Positions 11,685 to 21,628 of a stretch of 64,000 bases of DNA are shown here, piece by piece. The translations under genes were made by a program, and so were the position numbers. Source of the DNA: Klebsiella sp. RHBSTW-00484 (lineage in GTDB: Bacteria; Pseudomonadota; Gammaproteobacteria; Enterobacterales; Enterobacteriaceae); contig NZ_CP055482.1 in the NCBI RefSeq assembly GCF_013705725.1, positions 1 to 64,000 on the forward strand, read 5' to 3'. How positions within the stretch are numbered: position 1 is the first letter of the stretch; each line of letters starts with the position of its first letter. The notes under the pieces were generated by a model. The model had not been told where the DNA came from. It saw only the letters and a list, made by a program, of their open reading frames with translations, and made no database searches.

Positions 11685-14366
11685 ATGAAATCTGCTAACA
11701 TCTATAATAAAGAATTAAGTCGCCACCAGTTTGGTGGGTTTATTCCTGTATACGACCAGATTCCTGGCACGAATTATTTTCTAATAGACGGTAATCGGCT
11801 TGGGTTTATGTTTATTTGTAACCCCTCACCTGGTGTTTTTGATAATCAGCAGGATGTGTTAGCTGAATTATTTAAAATGGATTTTCCTACTGACACTATC
11901 TGTCAGACCTCATTAACAGCACTGCCGGACCTGACCTTGCATTTAAGTGCCTGGTCGGCAGTTCGTGGTGGTCGAATGGAAGGACATGATAAGCTTAAGG
12001 GGGACTTACTCACGGCCTACCAGCTGGATTATTATGATAGAAGTCTAAATGAACCCTTAAAACCGGATCATGATAAATTAATGCTTCGTGACTTTCAGAT
12101 CTGGATGTCATTTTCTATTCCGTTGAAATCTGCGCTTCCTACTGAAATTGAAATTAATCGCATCGATGCACTGTACTCTGACCTAATCAGTAAGTTGAAC
12201 ACACTGGGCCTTTTTCCACATAAAGTTAGCGCCGAAAACTGGCTTTATTGCATGGATAAATTAATGCATCCGGGAAAAACATCACGTTGGGCTGAAGGTC
12301 ATGTTGAAGTCAACACTATGAGGCGTCTTAACGAACAGCTAAATGTTCCGGGGCGAAAATATACAGTAACTGAAAATAATTTTTCATCTACAACGCAGAG
12401 TACTGATGTTTCTGAACATCGTTATTTCAAACAATTATCTGTGGTCAAGTTCCCAGAACATGTAAATTTTGGAAGCATGTATGAACTTGTAGTGAATTGG
12501 ATGAATGGGCGTAAAACTATATTTAGCCCATTTATGATAACTCAAACAGTCCATTTCGCCGATCCCTTAAAATTAGCTAGAGATAACGTCAGATATAAGG
12601 CAATTACTAACAAACAAGCTAGTATCCCAACCGTCTTAACGTTTTGTCCAAGACTGAAGGACATGGATAATGATTACATGGCGGTAACACGTGAACTGGA
12701 AGATGGGGCCCGTCTTTTACACAGTTATCTGACATTTACCGTCATGGGGAATTCAGCATTAGATGTCCAGTCTGCCGCAGACCAGTTAAAATCATTTTAT
12801 CTGGAAAGTCGCGTTAAAGTGGCTGATGATTCATACATCATCTTTCCATCTTTTGTCTCTTGCCTTCCAATGTGTAATGACCCCAAGACGATACTAGATC
12901 TGGACCGTTTTGAGGTAGTCAGTAATACTGGTGCAGCGCATATGACCCCTCTATTCGGCCCATGGAAAGGTAATACTGACAGACCTGTACTTAACCTCGT
13001 CTCACGAGAGGGCCAGCTGTTGGGGCTTGATATCTTCAAGACTTCTGCCAGCTATAATATGGTTGTTGGGGCGACTTCTGGTGCAGGCAAATCGTTCTGG
13101 GTTGCATACATCATTAATAACTATCTTGGTGCAGGGCCGCGTTCTAATAATCTGATCCATTATCGTGATACTTTTGAAGGTTTCAAAAACAATGCTTATG
13201 ATGCATTTGACCCTGATGGAGCCCAGATTTTTGTAGTTGACGTTGGTCGCTCGTATCAGGGTATTTCGGAGCAATATACAAATAGTCAGTTTATAGATTT
13301 TGGTAAAAAGCCTGATTTTACTCTGAATCCGTTCGCATTTTTGACCGATGTCACTGTTGCAGACCGAGTTTTTGATGAAGCGCCTGTTTTCAATGACGAC
13401 TCAAATAATAACGATGAAGAAAAGGATAAAGTTGCACAGACCATTATGGTCCTGAATCAGTTAAAAATAATGGCATCTGAAAAAGGAAATATTGACGACT
13501 TTCAACAATCGGTCATGCTTCAACTGATTGGTGATGAATATAACGAATCACGTAAAGTCGGAAGTACAGGCTCTATTACAGGATTTGCACGCCGCTGTTC
13601 TGCCCATGAAGATAAGCGTATTAAAGATATCGGTGAGCAATTAGGGCAATGGTGTGAAGGAGGCATTTACGGAAATCGATTTACCGAAAAGCTCCCGCCA
13701 ATAAACTTCGGTAGTCGGTTTATAGTTCTTGAGCTTGAAGAGTTGAAGGGTACCCCTCACCTCCAGACAGTCGTGCTCATGTCGATCATTCAAGCTGCTC
13801 AGCATGCAATGTTTATCAAAAAGGACGGTCGCCGCCGGTTGTTCATCCTTGATGAGGCATGGGAGTATATTCGCCCGGATAATGCTTCAGGCTCCAGTAA
13901 TCAGTCAAATCAGTTTTTCTCATCTTTCCTTGAAGCTGCCTGGCGCCGATTCAGGAAAACGAACTGTGCTGGTATTTGTATTACCCAGTCCTTTGAAGAT
14001 TACTTCACCTCCTCGGTAGGTCGAGCCCTGACGGCCAACTCGCCGTGGAAGATCATCATGAAGCAGGAAAAGGAGAGCATAGAAGCCATGAAGGCTAATA
14101 ACTACTTCTCCACGACTGATGCTGAATATGAGCGTATGAAAAACATACGAACGATAAAGCGTGCATTTTCTGAGATGCTCGTCCGATTCGAGAATTTCCA
14201 GGAGATATGTCGCCTCTATGTAGACAGGAAAATGGAGCTTTGTTTTACGACTGACAGTACCGACCGTGGAAAGCTATGGGAAATACAAAGCCGTCTTGAT
14301 TGCTCTTACGGCGAAGCAATTGAGATACTGTATGAACAGGAAGTTGCTAGCAATGCAGCTGCATAA
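11685..14366 (+). CDS. trhC: TraC/VirB4-family pilus assembly ATPase
   Basis: This 893-residue protein is the hexameric cytoplasmic ATPase at the base of the F-type channel. The N-terminal TraC domain occupies about residues 1-430. Walker A (GATSGAGKS) lies near 461-469 and Walker B (RLFILDEAWE) near 717-726. The C-terminal RecA-like lobe contains the ITQSFEDYF segment typical of VirB4 proteins. The length is close to F TraC (875). The start ATG follows a GAGG-like site. It is the last gene of the first transfer cluster and is followed by a strong hairpin. Its promoter distance now includes the IS5 variant just upstream. Confidence 0.92.
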   Translation: MKSANIYNKELSRHQFGGFIPVYDQIPGTNYFLIDGNRLGFMFICNPSPGVFDNQQDVLAELFKMDFPTDTICQTSLTALPDLTLHLSAWSAVRGGRMEGHDKLKGDLLTAYQLDYYDRSLNEPLKPDHDKLMLRDFQIWMSFSIPLKSALPTEIEINRIDALYSDLISKLNTLGLFPHKVSAENWLYCMDKLMHPGKTSRWAEGHVEVNTMRRLNEQLNVPGRKYTVTENNFSSTTQSTDVSEHRYFKQLSVVKFPEHVNFGSMYELVVNWMNGRKTIFSPFMITQTVHFADPLKLARDNVRYKAITNKQASIPTVLTFCPRLKDMDNDYMAVTRELEDGARLLHSYLTFTVMGNSALDVQSAADQLKSFYLESRVKVADDSYIIFPSFVSCLPMCNDPKTILDLDRFEVVSNTGAAHMTPLFGPWKGNTDRPVLNLVSREGQLLGLDIFKTSASYNMVVGATSGAGKSFWVAYIINNYLGAGPRSNNLIHYRDTFEGFKNNAYDAFDPDGAQIFVVDVGRSYQGISEQYTNSQFIDFGKKPDFTLNPFAFLTDVTVADRVFDEAPVFNDDSNNNDEEKDKVAQTIMVLNQLKIMASEKGNIDDFQQSVMLQLIGDEYNESRKVGSTGSITGFARRCSAHEDKRIKDIGEQLGQWCEGGIYGNRFTEKLPPINFGSRFIVLELEELKGTPHLQTVVLMSIIQAAQHAMFIKKDGRRRLFILDEAWEYIRPDNASGSSNQSNQFFSSFLEAAWRRFRKTNCAGICITQSFEDYFTSSVGRALTANSPWKIIMKQEKESIEAMKANNYFSTTDAEYERMKNIRTIKRAFSEMLVRFENFQEICRLYVDRKMELCFTTDSTDRGKLWEIQSRLDCSYGEAIEILYEQEVASNAAA

Positions 14367-14376
14367 CGTTTAAGTA

Positions 14377-14417
14377 GTACTGGATACCTCATCTTTACTG
14401 GATGAGGTATCCGTACT
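14377..14417 (+). terminator. Long hairpin at the end of the trhA-trhC operon
   Basis: AGTACTGGATACCTCATC can pair with GATGAGGTATCCGTACT across a seven-base loop, a near-perfect 17 bp stem. There is no strong U tract after it, so it may act as a 3' stabiliser or a weak terminator. Confidence 0.6.
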
Positions 14418-15144
14418 TTACTCAAAATACAGGTTTTTAACTGTGTTACACTGCCCTCCCCCGCAACAATTGTTCAGGTTCAGAATTTCTGGATCGAATT
14501 AACTCCCCTAAATATCCCTAAATATCCCTAAATTTTATTTGTAGATACTGTTGATTGGCTTCTCTGGGGCTTCTACTTAAGTTGATTGGTGATGTAGCTT
14601 TTATACGGCTGATGTTTAATCATGCTCGGCCTGTGCTGAGCTAAATTTCCTGCCTTGGATACGGATGTTGTGGTTGCAAGTGATAACCAAATTTGTCGCG
14701 CTACTGTATATTAGATATAAACACTATCTTTATGGTTAGCTAAGCAACCCATAATTTCTTATGTATCGATTTAAAGTTTTGTAAGGCATTGAAAAACAAA
14801 CAATAACTCATGTCTTGTTGGTTTGTTTAACAAGTTAGAGATAATATTTGTGAGTTGGTTTCTTTTTGTTTTGTTAGTCAATTTTCGTATTTGTGGTTAT
14901 CTAAACCAACCATAACTATTAAGTTGCAGTTTTGTTTTGAACTAAAATGAAATGCCTTCTATTTAGGTTGGTATAGTCAACCATTTTCAGCTTCAAGTGA
15001 TTACTAGAATATGGTTAATCGAGATGTTGTAACTGGTTGCTATCTGTAAAACAAGCGTAGTGCCATTTACCAAAAAACCTGAAATTCGCATCTTGAAATT
15101 GGGGAAGTTTATTCCTAATAAAACAATTTACTGACGATCCAACC
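14418..15144. other. Noncoding AT-rich region with GGTT/AACC inverted repeats
   Basis: I find no supportable gene here. The segment holds three copies of CCCTAAATAT (14506-14535) and several inverted repeats built on GGTT...AACC words: TGGTTAGCTAAGCAACCC near 14732, TGGTTATCTAAACCAACCA near 14893, and GGTTGGTATAGTCAACC near 14968. A related site, GTTGGCCTAAAGCAACCA, lies upstream of parM near 24610. They could be operators of a shared regulator; this is inference. The region continues on the other side of the IS66 insertion at 17607. Confidence 0.5.
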
Positions 15145-15225
15145 GTAAGCGTCGTCTCAGCACCGTCTGGCAGATCCTGAAATTCCTGAGAGGATAATGG
15201 ACACCAAATATGGTGGACGCTATCC

Positions 15226-15630
15226 ATGAAATCATTAACCGCAGTGCGTAAAAAAAGCCCTAATTATCCCGTTGAGTTCAAAATCAAAATGGTTGAACTC
15301 TCGCATCGACCAGAGATCTCCGTAGCGCAACTCGCTCGTGAGCATGGGATCAACGATAATTTGCTGTTCAAGTGGCGCCAGTACTGGCGCGAAGGAAAAC
15401 TACGTCCTCCTTCAACAACAGAAAACAACGTGCCTGAGCTGCTCCCGATAACACTTGATGCCGAAGATGTTGTCCCTGCAACCTCCCCCCGGTCACAACC
15501 TGTAGCTGCTGCGGCACCTGAATCACTCAATATCAGCTGTGAAGTGACGTTCCGGCACGGATCACTCCGTCTGAATGGTGCCATCAGCGAAAATATCCTG
15601 AACCTGCTGATACGGGAGCTCAAACGTTGA
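15226..15630 (+). CDS. tnpA: IS66-family TnpA accessory protein
   Basis: This 134-residue protein has the IS3/IS66-type N-terminal helix-turn-helix (NYPVEFKIKMVELSHRPE, then VAQLAREHGINDNLLFKWR). It is required with TnpB and TnpC for transposition, probably as a DNA-binding partner. It overlaps tnpB by four bases, which suggests coupled translation. Confidence 0.93.
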   Translation: MKSLTAVRKKSPNYPVEFKIKMVELSHRPEISVAQLAREHGINDNLLFKWRQYWREGKLRPPSTTENNVPELLPITLDAEDVVPATSPRSQPVAAAAPESLNISCEVTFRHGSLRLNGAISENILNLLIRELKR

Positions 15631-15974
15631 TCCCATTACCATCAGGGACAAAGATCTGGCTGGTCGCTGGCATCACCGATATGAGAAACGGCTTCAACGG
15701 CCTGGCGGCAAAGGTGCAGACGACGCTGAAAGACGATCCGATGTCAGGTCACGTTTTTATCTTCCGTGGGCGTAATGGCAGTCAGGTAAAGCTCCTCTGG
15801 TCTACCGGCGATGGACTGTGTCTGCTGACCAAACGGCTGGAGCGCGGCCGCTTCGCCTGGCCGTCAGCCCGGGATGGCAAAGTGTTCCTCACACCGGCAC
15901 AGCTGGCGATGCTCCTTGAAGGTATCGACTGGCGGCAGCCTAAAAGACTGCTTACGTCACTGACTATGTTGTAG
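15627..15974 (+). CDS. tnpB: IS66-family TnpB accessory protein
   Basis: This 115-residue protein shows the family signature from its first residues (IPLPSGTKIWLVAGITDMRN) and the GRNGSQVKLLW and DGLCLLTKRLERG blocks. It starts at a TTG overlapping the tnpA stop. Its role in IS66 transposition is established genetically, but its biochemical function is not known. Confidence 0.95.
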   Translation: MIPLPSGTKIWLVAGITDMRNGFNGLAAKVQTTLKDDPMSGHVFIFRGRNGSQVKLLWSTGDGLCLLTKRLERGRFAWPSARDGKVFLTPAQLAMLLEGIDWRQPKRLLTSLTML

Positions 15975-16022
15975 GCCTCTTTATCCTGGTCGACGCTGAA
16001 TGAGCCTGGTAATATACCCGGT

Positions 16023-17561
16023 ATGAACAGCTTACTTCCTGACGATATCGATGAACTGAAACGTCTCCTTGCCGAACAGGAGGCGCTGAACCGTGCCCTT
16101 CTGGAAAAGCTGAACGAGCGTGAACGCGAAATAGATCACCTGCAGGCGCAACTGGATAAGCTGCGCCGGATGAACTTCGGCAGCCGCTCCGAAAAAGTCT
16201 CCCGCCGTATCGCGAAGATGGAAGCCGACCTTAAGCAGTTGCAGAAAGAAAGCGATACCCTTACCGGCCGGGTGGATGACCCGGCCGTGCAGCGCCCGCT
16301 GCGGCAGACCCGTACCCGCAAACCGTTCCCTGAATCACTTCCCCGTGACGAAAAACGGCTGCTGCCGGCAGCGTCATGCTGCCCGGAATGTGGTGGTGCG
16401 CTGAGTTACCTGGGTGAAGATGCCGCCGAACAGCTGGAGCTGATGCGCAGCGCCTTCCGGGTTATCCGGACAGTACGTGAAAAGCATGCCTGTACTCAGT
16501 GCGATGCCATCGTGCAGGCCCCCGCGCCTTCACGGCCCATCGAGCGGGGTATCGCAGGACCGGGGCTGCTGGCCCGCGTGCTGAGTTCAAAGTATGCAGA
16601 GCACACCCCGCTGTACCGCCAGTCTGAAATATACGGCCGCCAGGGTGTGGAGCTGAGCCGCTCACTGCTGTCGGGCTGGGTGGATGCGTGTTGCCGGCTA
16701 CTGTCACCGCTGGAAGGGGCGCTTCAGGACTATGTGCTGACTGACGGTAAGCTCCATGCTGATGACACGCCTGTCCCGGTGCTGTTGCCAGGTAATAAGA
16801 AAACGAAGACCGGGCGGTTGTGGACGTACGTTCGTGACGACCGTAACGCCGGGTCAGAGCTGGCGCCGGCAGTGTGGTTCGCTTACAGCCCGGACAGAAA
16901 AGGTATCCACCCGCAGAGCCATCTCGCTGGCTTCAGCGGTGTTCTGCAGGCGGATGCGTACGCCGGGTTCAACGAACTGTACCGCAATGGACAGATAACG
17001 GAAGCTGCCTGCTGGGCTCATGCCCGCCGCAAGATCCACGATGTGCACGTTCGCACCCCGTCAGCGCTGACGGAGGAAGCCCTGAAACGGATCGGTGAGT
17101 TATATGCCATCGAGGCGGAAATAAGGGGGATGCCGGCGAAGCGACGCCTTGCAGAACGTCAGCAAAAAGCTAAACCGCGGCTGAAATCCCTGGAAAGCTG
17201 GCTGCGTGAAAAGGTGAAAACGCTGTCGCGACACTCAGAACTGGCGAAAGCGTTCACGTACGTACTGAACCAGTGGCCGGCGCTGGCTTACTATACTGAC
17301 GACGGCTGGGCCGAGGCAGATAACAACATAGCTGAGAATGCGCTACGGATGGTCAGCCTGGGCCGCAAAAACTACCTGTTCTTCGGTTCGGATCATGGAG
17401 GAGAGCGGGGAGCGCTGCTGTACAGCCTGATCGGGACATGCAAACTGAACGGAGTGGAGCCAGAAAGCTACCTTCGCCATGTGCTTGATGTTATAGCTGA
17501 CTGGCCGATAAACCGGGTCAGCGAACTACTCCCCTGGCGCGTAGCACTGCCAACTGAATAA
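16023..17561 (+). CDS. tnpC: IS66-family DDE transposase TnpC
   Basis: This 512-residue transposase has a leucine-zipper-like coiled coil (about 1-75), a zinc-binding region (CCPECGG near 120 and CTQCDAI near 157) and the DDE core: Asp in HADDTPVPVL near residue 248, Asp in LQADAYAGF near 308 and Glu in ADNNIAENALR near 440. It appears intact and full length. Confidence 0.95.
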   Translation: MNSLLPDDIDELKRLLAEQEALNRALLEKLNEREREIDHLQAQLDKLRRMNFGSRSEKVSRRIAKMEADLKQLQKESDTLTGRVDDPAVQRPLRQTRTRKPFPESLPRDEKRLLPAASCCPECGGALSYLGEDAAEQLELMRSAFRVIRTVREKHACTQCDAIVQAPAPSRPIERGIAGPGLLARVLSSKYAEHTPLYRQSEIYGRQGVELSRSLLSGWVDACCRLLSPLEGALQDYVLTDGKLHADDTPVPVLLPGNKKTKTGRLWTYVRDDRNAGSELAPAVWFAYSPDRKGIHPQSHLAGFSGVLQADAYAGFNELYRNGQITEAACWAHARRKIHDVHVRTPSALTEEALKRIGELYAIEAEIRGMPAKRRLAERQQKAKPRLKSLESWLREKVKTLSRHSELAKAFTYVLNQWPALAYYTDDGWAEADNNIAENALRMVSLGRKNYLFFGSDHGGERGALLYSLIGTCKLNGVEPESYLRHVLDVIADWPINRVSELLPWRVALPTE

Positions 17562-17606
17562 CACATCCCCGTCAATACGGTTCTCGCTGCACGCTTACAT
17601 CCAACC

Positions 17607-18330
17607 AATTCGCTCCGCCGGGTATGTGCGCCTTAATCTCCAAAATTGGTATATAAACACCTTAAAGTTTATCCCGGGTGTTGAGTAACATTGCTTTGCA
17701 TAATTTAGCCAAAGGGTTATAGGCTCAGATTCGGCGTGCTTTCTTAGTATTCTGAATGCCATCTTTTGGATCACGAGGTAAGCAGGAAGGATTTAGTTCA
17801 TTCCTGAATGGCGCCTTAGCCGTCGAAAATTTTGCGGGGGCCTGGCATATTCTACTCTTTTGCCCGGTATTAGAGTCCAGGCTTTAAATTCCAACAAAGT
17901 TCTAGCACACCGAAACCTTATTTCGAAAACACTAGAAAAGGTAAAGGAAATTAAATGTTAGTAACATAGAGATAATTAGAACGGCCTACGAGATTTCAGA
18001 AGAAGTAATCTGCACAAGTCTCCACAACTTTTGTGAGAACGCCCTCTTATTTTGCTGCGAAGAATTAACATTATTGTCTGGGTTCACGCCGAACCACACG
18101 GTACTCTTTCAGTCTGTGCGCTTCAGACCGGACGTCGTCTAACCAGCTTCCCATAAATATGTAGATTTATGTTTGCACCATAAGTCATTACCACTAACGT
18201 TAGAGAGGTCCAACCCGCGTTTCATATTTCAACTTTGTACTTTTCAGTTCTTACAACCAAACTTTAATGTTGTTTTGCTTTTATCGTAGGTCATGTATAG
18301 ATCCCTCCCGGGAACTGATTCATATAACCC
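17607..18330. other. Noncoding stretch between IS66 and the partition repeats
   Basis: No convincing gene, strong terminator or repeat is visible in these 720 bases. Before the IS66 insertion it was continuous with 14418-15136. It is AT-rich, like the sequence around the partition locus. Confidence 0.6.
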
Positions 18331-18892
18331 CTTAATCGCCAGCTCTAGGCGGGATACTGTCCGGGTGCCGGAACACATTTAACCCCCTTAATCGCCAGCC
18401 CAGGGCGGGATGCTGTTCGGGTGCCTGTATATTTAACCCCCTTAATCGCCAGCTCAGGGCGGGATACTGTTCGGGTGCCTGAATATTTAACCCCCTTAAT
18501 CGCCAGCTCAAGGCGGATACTGTCCAGGTGCCGGAACATTTAACCCCTTTAATCGCCAGCCCAGCGCGGGATACTGTCGGAGCGGCGGTACATTGAACCC
18601 TCTTAATCGCCAGCTCAAGGCCGAATTCTGTCCGGGTGCCGGAGCATTCAACCTCCTTAATCGCCAGCCCAGGGCGGGATGCTGTTTGGGTGCGGGAACA
18701 TTTAACCCCCTTAATCGCCAGCCAAGGGAGGGACGCTGTCCGGGTGTCGGAACATTTAACCCCCTTAATCGCCAGCCAAGGGAGGGACGCTGTCCGGGTG
18801 TCGGAACATTTAACCCCCTTAATCGCCAGCCCAGGGCGGGATGCTGTTTGAGTGCCGGAACATTTAACCCCGTTAATCGCCAGCCCAAAAAG
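18331..18892. repeat. parS: Eleven 54 bp tandem repeats, candidate centromere of ParAB
   Basis: The core CCCCTTAATCGCCAGCCCAG recurs with TAATCGCC at 18333, 18389, 18443, 18497, 18550, 18604, 18658, 18712, 18766, 18820 and 18874, a period of 54 bp (five helical turns). The whole unit, including a second conserved word GTCCGGGTGCCGGAACATT, is repeated, so there are no unique spacers. The array lies just upstream of parA. Repeats beside par genes usually bind ParB and act as the plasmid centromere and an incompatibility site. Open frames through it on both strands are artefacts of the period, which is divisible by three. Confidence 0.75.
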
Positions 18893-19094
18893 AGATGCTT
18901 TTGAATACAGGGGAATTGACGTTAGTTGCCACATAGCTGACTCTTGTTAAGTCGGTAGTTTGCTATCGCCAATGTTGAAAGTCATTCCTTATAACTCTCT
19001 TTTTACACATAACAAAGTAAACCGATGAGGCTGATATCCCATAATCGACGAAAAAGAAACAGAACGTTAGCGTATAGTTAGAATTACGGTTACA

Positions 19095-19155
19095 ATTAAA
19101 CGCATAAGGCACGAATGTACGCATTATGCGTAAAGTGTACATATATGCGTTTAAT
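19095..19155. promoter_or_regulatory. Nested inverted repeats, likely parAB operator
   Basis: An 11 bp perfect inverted repeat (ATTAAACGCAT at 19095-19105 and ATGCGTTTAAT at 19145-19155) surrounds a 15 bp palindrome, TACGCATTATGCGTA, at 19118-19132. All use the ACGCAT word, directly upstream of parA. Type Ia ParA proteins repress their own promoter through such sites, so this is the probable autoregulatory operator. A specific -10 box was not assigned. Confidence 0.65.
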
Positions 19156-19188
19156 TTCATTATTTAGGTTAAAAGGGATCGGAAGAGA

Positions 19189-20442
19189 ATGAATCTAATT
19201 GATAAGATCGCCCTTGTCGGTCAACGAATGAAGAGCGAGCAGATTTCCCTGAAGGAGTCATTATTGGTCTCTTCAAGGGTTTCGGTCTCGGATGATAGTG
19301 TTGAAGGTGTAGATCGCCTCATCTATAACCATTGTTTGAATAAAAAAAATCTGTCAGATTTTTTTGGCAAGTCACGCGTCACCTTTAATAAAATCCTTGC
19401 CGATCTTGAAGATAGAGGTCTGGTTGGTGCTCCTATCTTTCAGAACAAAAACCATCTCTATACCAGGTGGGACGTCCAAAAAATCATGGATGCTCTGGGC
19501 TGTCCTCGGTACAGCGACTATTACCATAGCCGTGCAATCGTAACGCAGAACCATAAGGGCGGCACGGGTAAGAGTACAACTTCAGGGGCTCTTGCTGTAG
19601 CCGCAGCGCTTGATATGCATCTAAACGCAAGGACACTTTTGATCGAATGGGACCCACAAGGCTCAATTGGTAGCGGGATGATACAAAGTGTAGCGGAAGA
19701 TGATGTTTTCCTCACTGCTATTGACGCCATCTTAGGGGTTTATGAAGAGGACTCAGATTACAAAAAATACCTTGATTTAGGGTATTCGGAAGAAGAAATC
19801 ATTGAGAGTATGCCTTTTTCGACACACCTACCGAATCTTGATGTTATTACAGCATTTCCTACAGATGCGCGATTTAAAGATAAATACTGGCAGTGTTCCA
19901 GAGAAGAACGAACAGAGCTATTACTTCGATTCAAAGAAGTTATTCTGCCTGTTTTGAAGAAAAAATACGGCCTGATTATCATCGATACTCCACCAGAGGA
20001 TTCGCCAATCACTTGGGCAGCTGATGAAGCCGCTGATGGCATTCTTGTTGCCGTATCACCTCGTGAATACGATTATGCTTCCACAACTGATTTCATGTTG
20101 ACCATCAGCGAGCGTTTCAAACAATCGCCGAGCAAGGGCGAAAATCTGAGGTGGTTCAAAGTGCTGGCTGTTAACGTAGACGATAAGAGTCCATATGAAA
20201 AAATTGTTCTGGATAAACTGGTAAGAACAGTGCAGGAACTCTTTATGTCTGCAAATATTAAAAATTCCGAAGCGTTTAAAGCCGCAGCATCAAGGGGCAG
20301 AACCGTATTGGATATTAAAAAGTCTGAAGAGCTTTGCTCACCTAAGCAGCTTGATGTGGCTGAAGAATCTGTAATGGCGGTCTACCAGCAATTTATAAAT
20401 GAGATTAAGAGTTTTTCTGTGAAAGAAAGGAGTAACGCATGA
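19189..20442 (+). CDS. parA: ParA partition ATPase (type Ia)
   Basis: This 417-residue protein has the long N-terminal DNA-binding region of type Ia ParA (HTH-like LSDFFGKSRVTFNKILADLE, residues about 54-73). The deviant Walker A motif KGGTGKST lies near residue 123, and the A'/Walker B region LIIIDTPPED near residue 263. It forms nucleotide-dependent gradients on the nucleoid to move ParB-bound plasmid, and represses its own operon. The ATG follows a GGAAGAG site. parB overlaps its stop by four bases. Confidence 0.95.
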   Translation: MNLIDKIALVGQRMKSEQISLKESLLVSSRVSVSDDSVEGVDRLIYNHCLNKKNLSDFFGKSRVTFNKILADLEDRGLVGAPIFQNKNHLYTRWDVQKIMDALGCPRYSDYYHSRAIVTQNHKGGTGKSTTSGALAVAAALDMHLNARTLLIEWDPQGSIGSGMIQSVAEDDVFLTAIDAILGVYEEDSDYKKYLDLGYSEEEIIESMPFSTHLPNLDVITAFPTDARFKDKYWQCSREERTELLLRFKEVILPVLKKKYGLIIIDTPPEDSPITWAADEAADGILVAVSPREYDYASTTDFMLTISERFKQSPSKGENLRWFKVLAVNVDDKSPYEKIVLDKLVRTVQELFMSANIKNSEAFKAAASRGRTVLDIKKSEELCSPKQLDVAEESVMAVYQQFINEIKSFSVKERSNA

Positions 20443-21443
20443 GTGATGAGCAGCATATCGGGAATGACAAATCCCGTTATATTAATGCACCTAAGCGTAC
20501 TGAAGTCAGCCATCGCTCCGGGCTTCCAGGCCTGAAATCACAGCCTCGACTGAGGAAGCTGTTTGCTTTACATAATGGACGTAAGCTGGAAGCTGAACAC
20601 ATCATTGTACCGGCTGAGAAGGTGGAACTGGAAACCGCAGTACACCCTATGAACCCACGAAACCAGGAAGCTCTCACTGTAAATGCAGTTCGAGATATCC
20701 TGGAACAAATTAAGGTACGTGGTGTTGATACAGAAGGCGTTGCTGTCAAACGAAATGGGGTGTATCTGCTTATAGAGGGCAGTCGTAGGCGTTTCTGTTG
20801 TATTCAATCTGCGAAGGATTTGCCACTATGGGTGTTGCCGGATGAATTATCCCCGGAAGATATTAATTCCATCATTACAGCAGCACAGACATCACGGAGA
20901 TTTTCTTACCGTGAAGTTGGATTCCAGTATTTACAGAAAATGAAAGACCTTGGATTTGCAACTAATGAAGAGCTTGCTAATTATCTCGGAATCAGCCATG
21001 TATCTGTTTCTAAGCGTATCCAGGCGGCGAAGATAGATAATTCTCTTATTGCTCTCTTTCCTGACTATGAAGGTATTCCTAACTCGTATTACAATCGCTT
21101 ATCCCGACTACAGAAGTACGTCGAAAAGAATTTATTCTCTCTTGAGGAAGTTGTAGATAATGTTCGGGAGGAAATAAGGAGCTTGGATGTAACCGATATT
21201 TCCGAAGCACAGAAGACAGTAATAGATAAAATTACTACAGTAGTTGAACAGCTTGACATAAAACCTCCTAGCAAGGGGTGGGAAACTCGTGAATTAGCCG
21301 TGTTTGATAATAAAGATAAATATGCAAGGATTAGCAAAAATGCGTCTGGAAGAAAAATTAGGTTTGAATTTAATAGAATTAATAGCGAATTGATCGCAGA
21401 AATTGAGGAGTTTATAAAATCGAAGTTGAAAGAAAAAGAATAA
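20439..21443 (+). CDS. parB: ParB centromere-binding protein
   Basis: This 334-residue protein has the ParB layout. The N-terminal ParA-contact region is followed by a ParB/sulfiredoxin-like core (VRDILEQIKVRGVDTEGVAV and LIEGSRRRFCCIQS, about 85-130). A helix-turn-helix follows (NEELANYLGISHVSVSKRI, about 176-194), then a C-terminal dimer domain rich in basic residues. It should bind the 54 bp repeats upstream of parA. Whether it also binds the dispersed AAAGTWACTTT sites is an open question. Confidence 0.92.
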   Translation: MSDEQHIGNDKSRYINAPKRTEVSHRSGLPGLKSQPRLRKLFALHNGRKLEAEHIIVPAEKVELETAVHPMNPRNQEALTVNAVRDILEQIKVRGVDTEGVAVKRNGVYLLIEGSRRRFCCIQSAKDLPLWVLPDELSPEDINSIITAAQTSRRFSYREVGFQYLQKMKDLGFATNEELANYLGISHVSVSKRIQAAKIDNSLIALFPDYEGIPNSYYNRLSRLQKYVEKNLFSLEEVVDNVREEIRSLDVTDISEAQKTVIDKITTVVEQLDIKPPSKGWETRELAVFDNKDKYARISKNASGRKIRFEFNRINSELIAEIEEFIKSKLKEKE

Positions 21444-21457
21444 TTAAATTTTGCATT

Positions 21458-21484
21458 AATCCGCATCGCAAGGATGCGGATTTA
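21458..21484 (+). terminator. Terminator-like hairpin after parB
   Basis: AATCCGCATC pairs with GATGCGGATT across a short loop, 15 bases after the parB stop. The T tract after it is short (TTTATTA). Confidence 0.6.
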
Positions 21485-21600
21485 TTACTATGTTGACCTT
21501 AATTTCATTCCCTCCATTATCAATACTGTAAAGCCTTAATCATTCTAGATGCGTGTAACTGCATGATCTTTAGAACAAATATCCTTATAAATGAGATTGC

Positions 21601-21621
21601 AGGTCCCCATGACAGGGACCT
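21601..21621 (-). terminator. Hairpin downstream of the minus-strand exported-protein operon
   Basis: AGGTCCC and GGGACCT form a 7 bp stem with a seven-base loop just past the stop of the 130-residue gene. No T tract follows on the minus strand, so termination is uncertain. Confidence 0.35.
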
Positions 21622-21628
21622 AAATTAA

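Larger units (their letters stand above)
15145..17598 (+). mobile_element. IS66-family insertion sequence (2454 bp) with 8 bp target duplication
   Basis: The terminal repeats begin GTAAGCGT at both ends (left 15145, right inverted, ending 17598). The element is flanked by a perfect 8 bp duplication, ATCCAACC, at 15137-15144 and 17599-17606, the size typical for IS66. Inside are the three standard genes tnpA, tnpB and tnpC. Its GC content is visibly higher than that of its surroundings. The intact duplication shows insertion into noncoding DNA between trhC and the partition repeats. In size it resembles members such as ISEc8, but I cannot name it securely. Confidence 0.95.

Noticed and set aside
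18331..18892. CRISPR array
   Set aside because: The whole 54 bp unit is repeated, with no unique spacers and no cas genes.
18332..18934. Open frames of up to 200 codons on both strands through the partition repeats
   Set aside because: The 54 bp period is divisible by three, so any frame without a stop in one unit stays open. The peptides are pure repeats.
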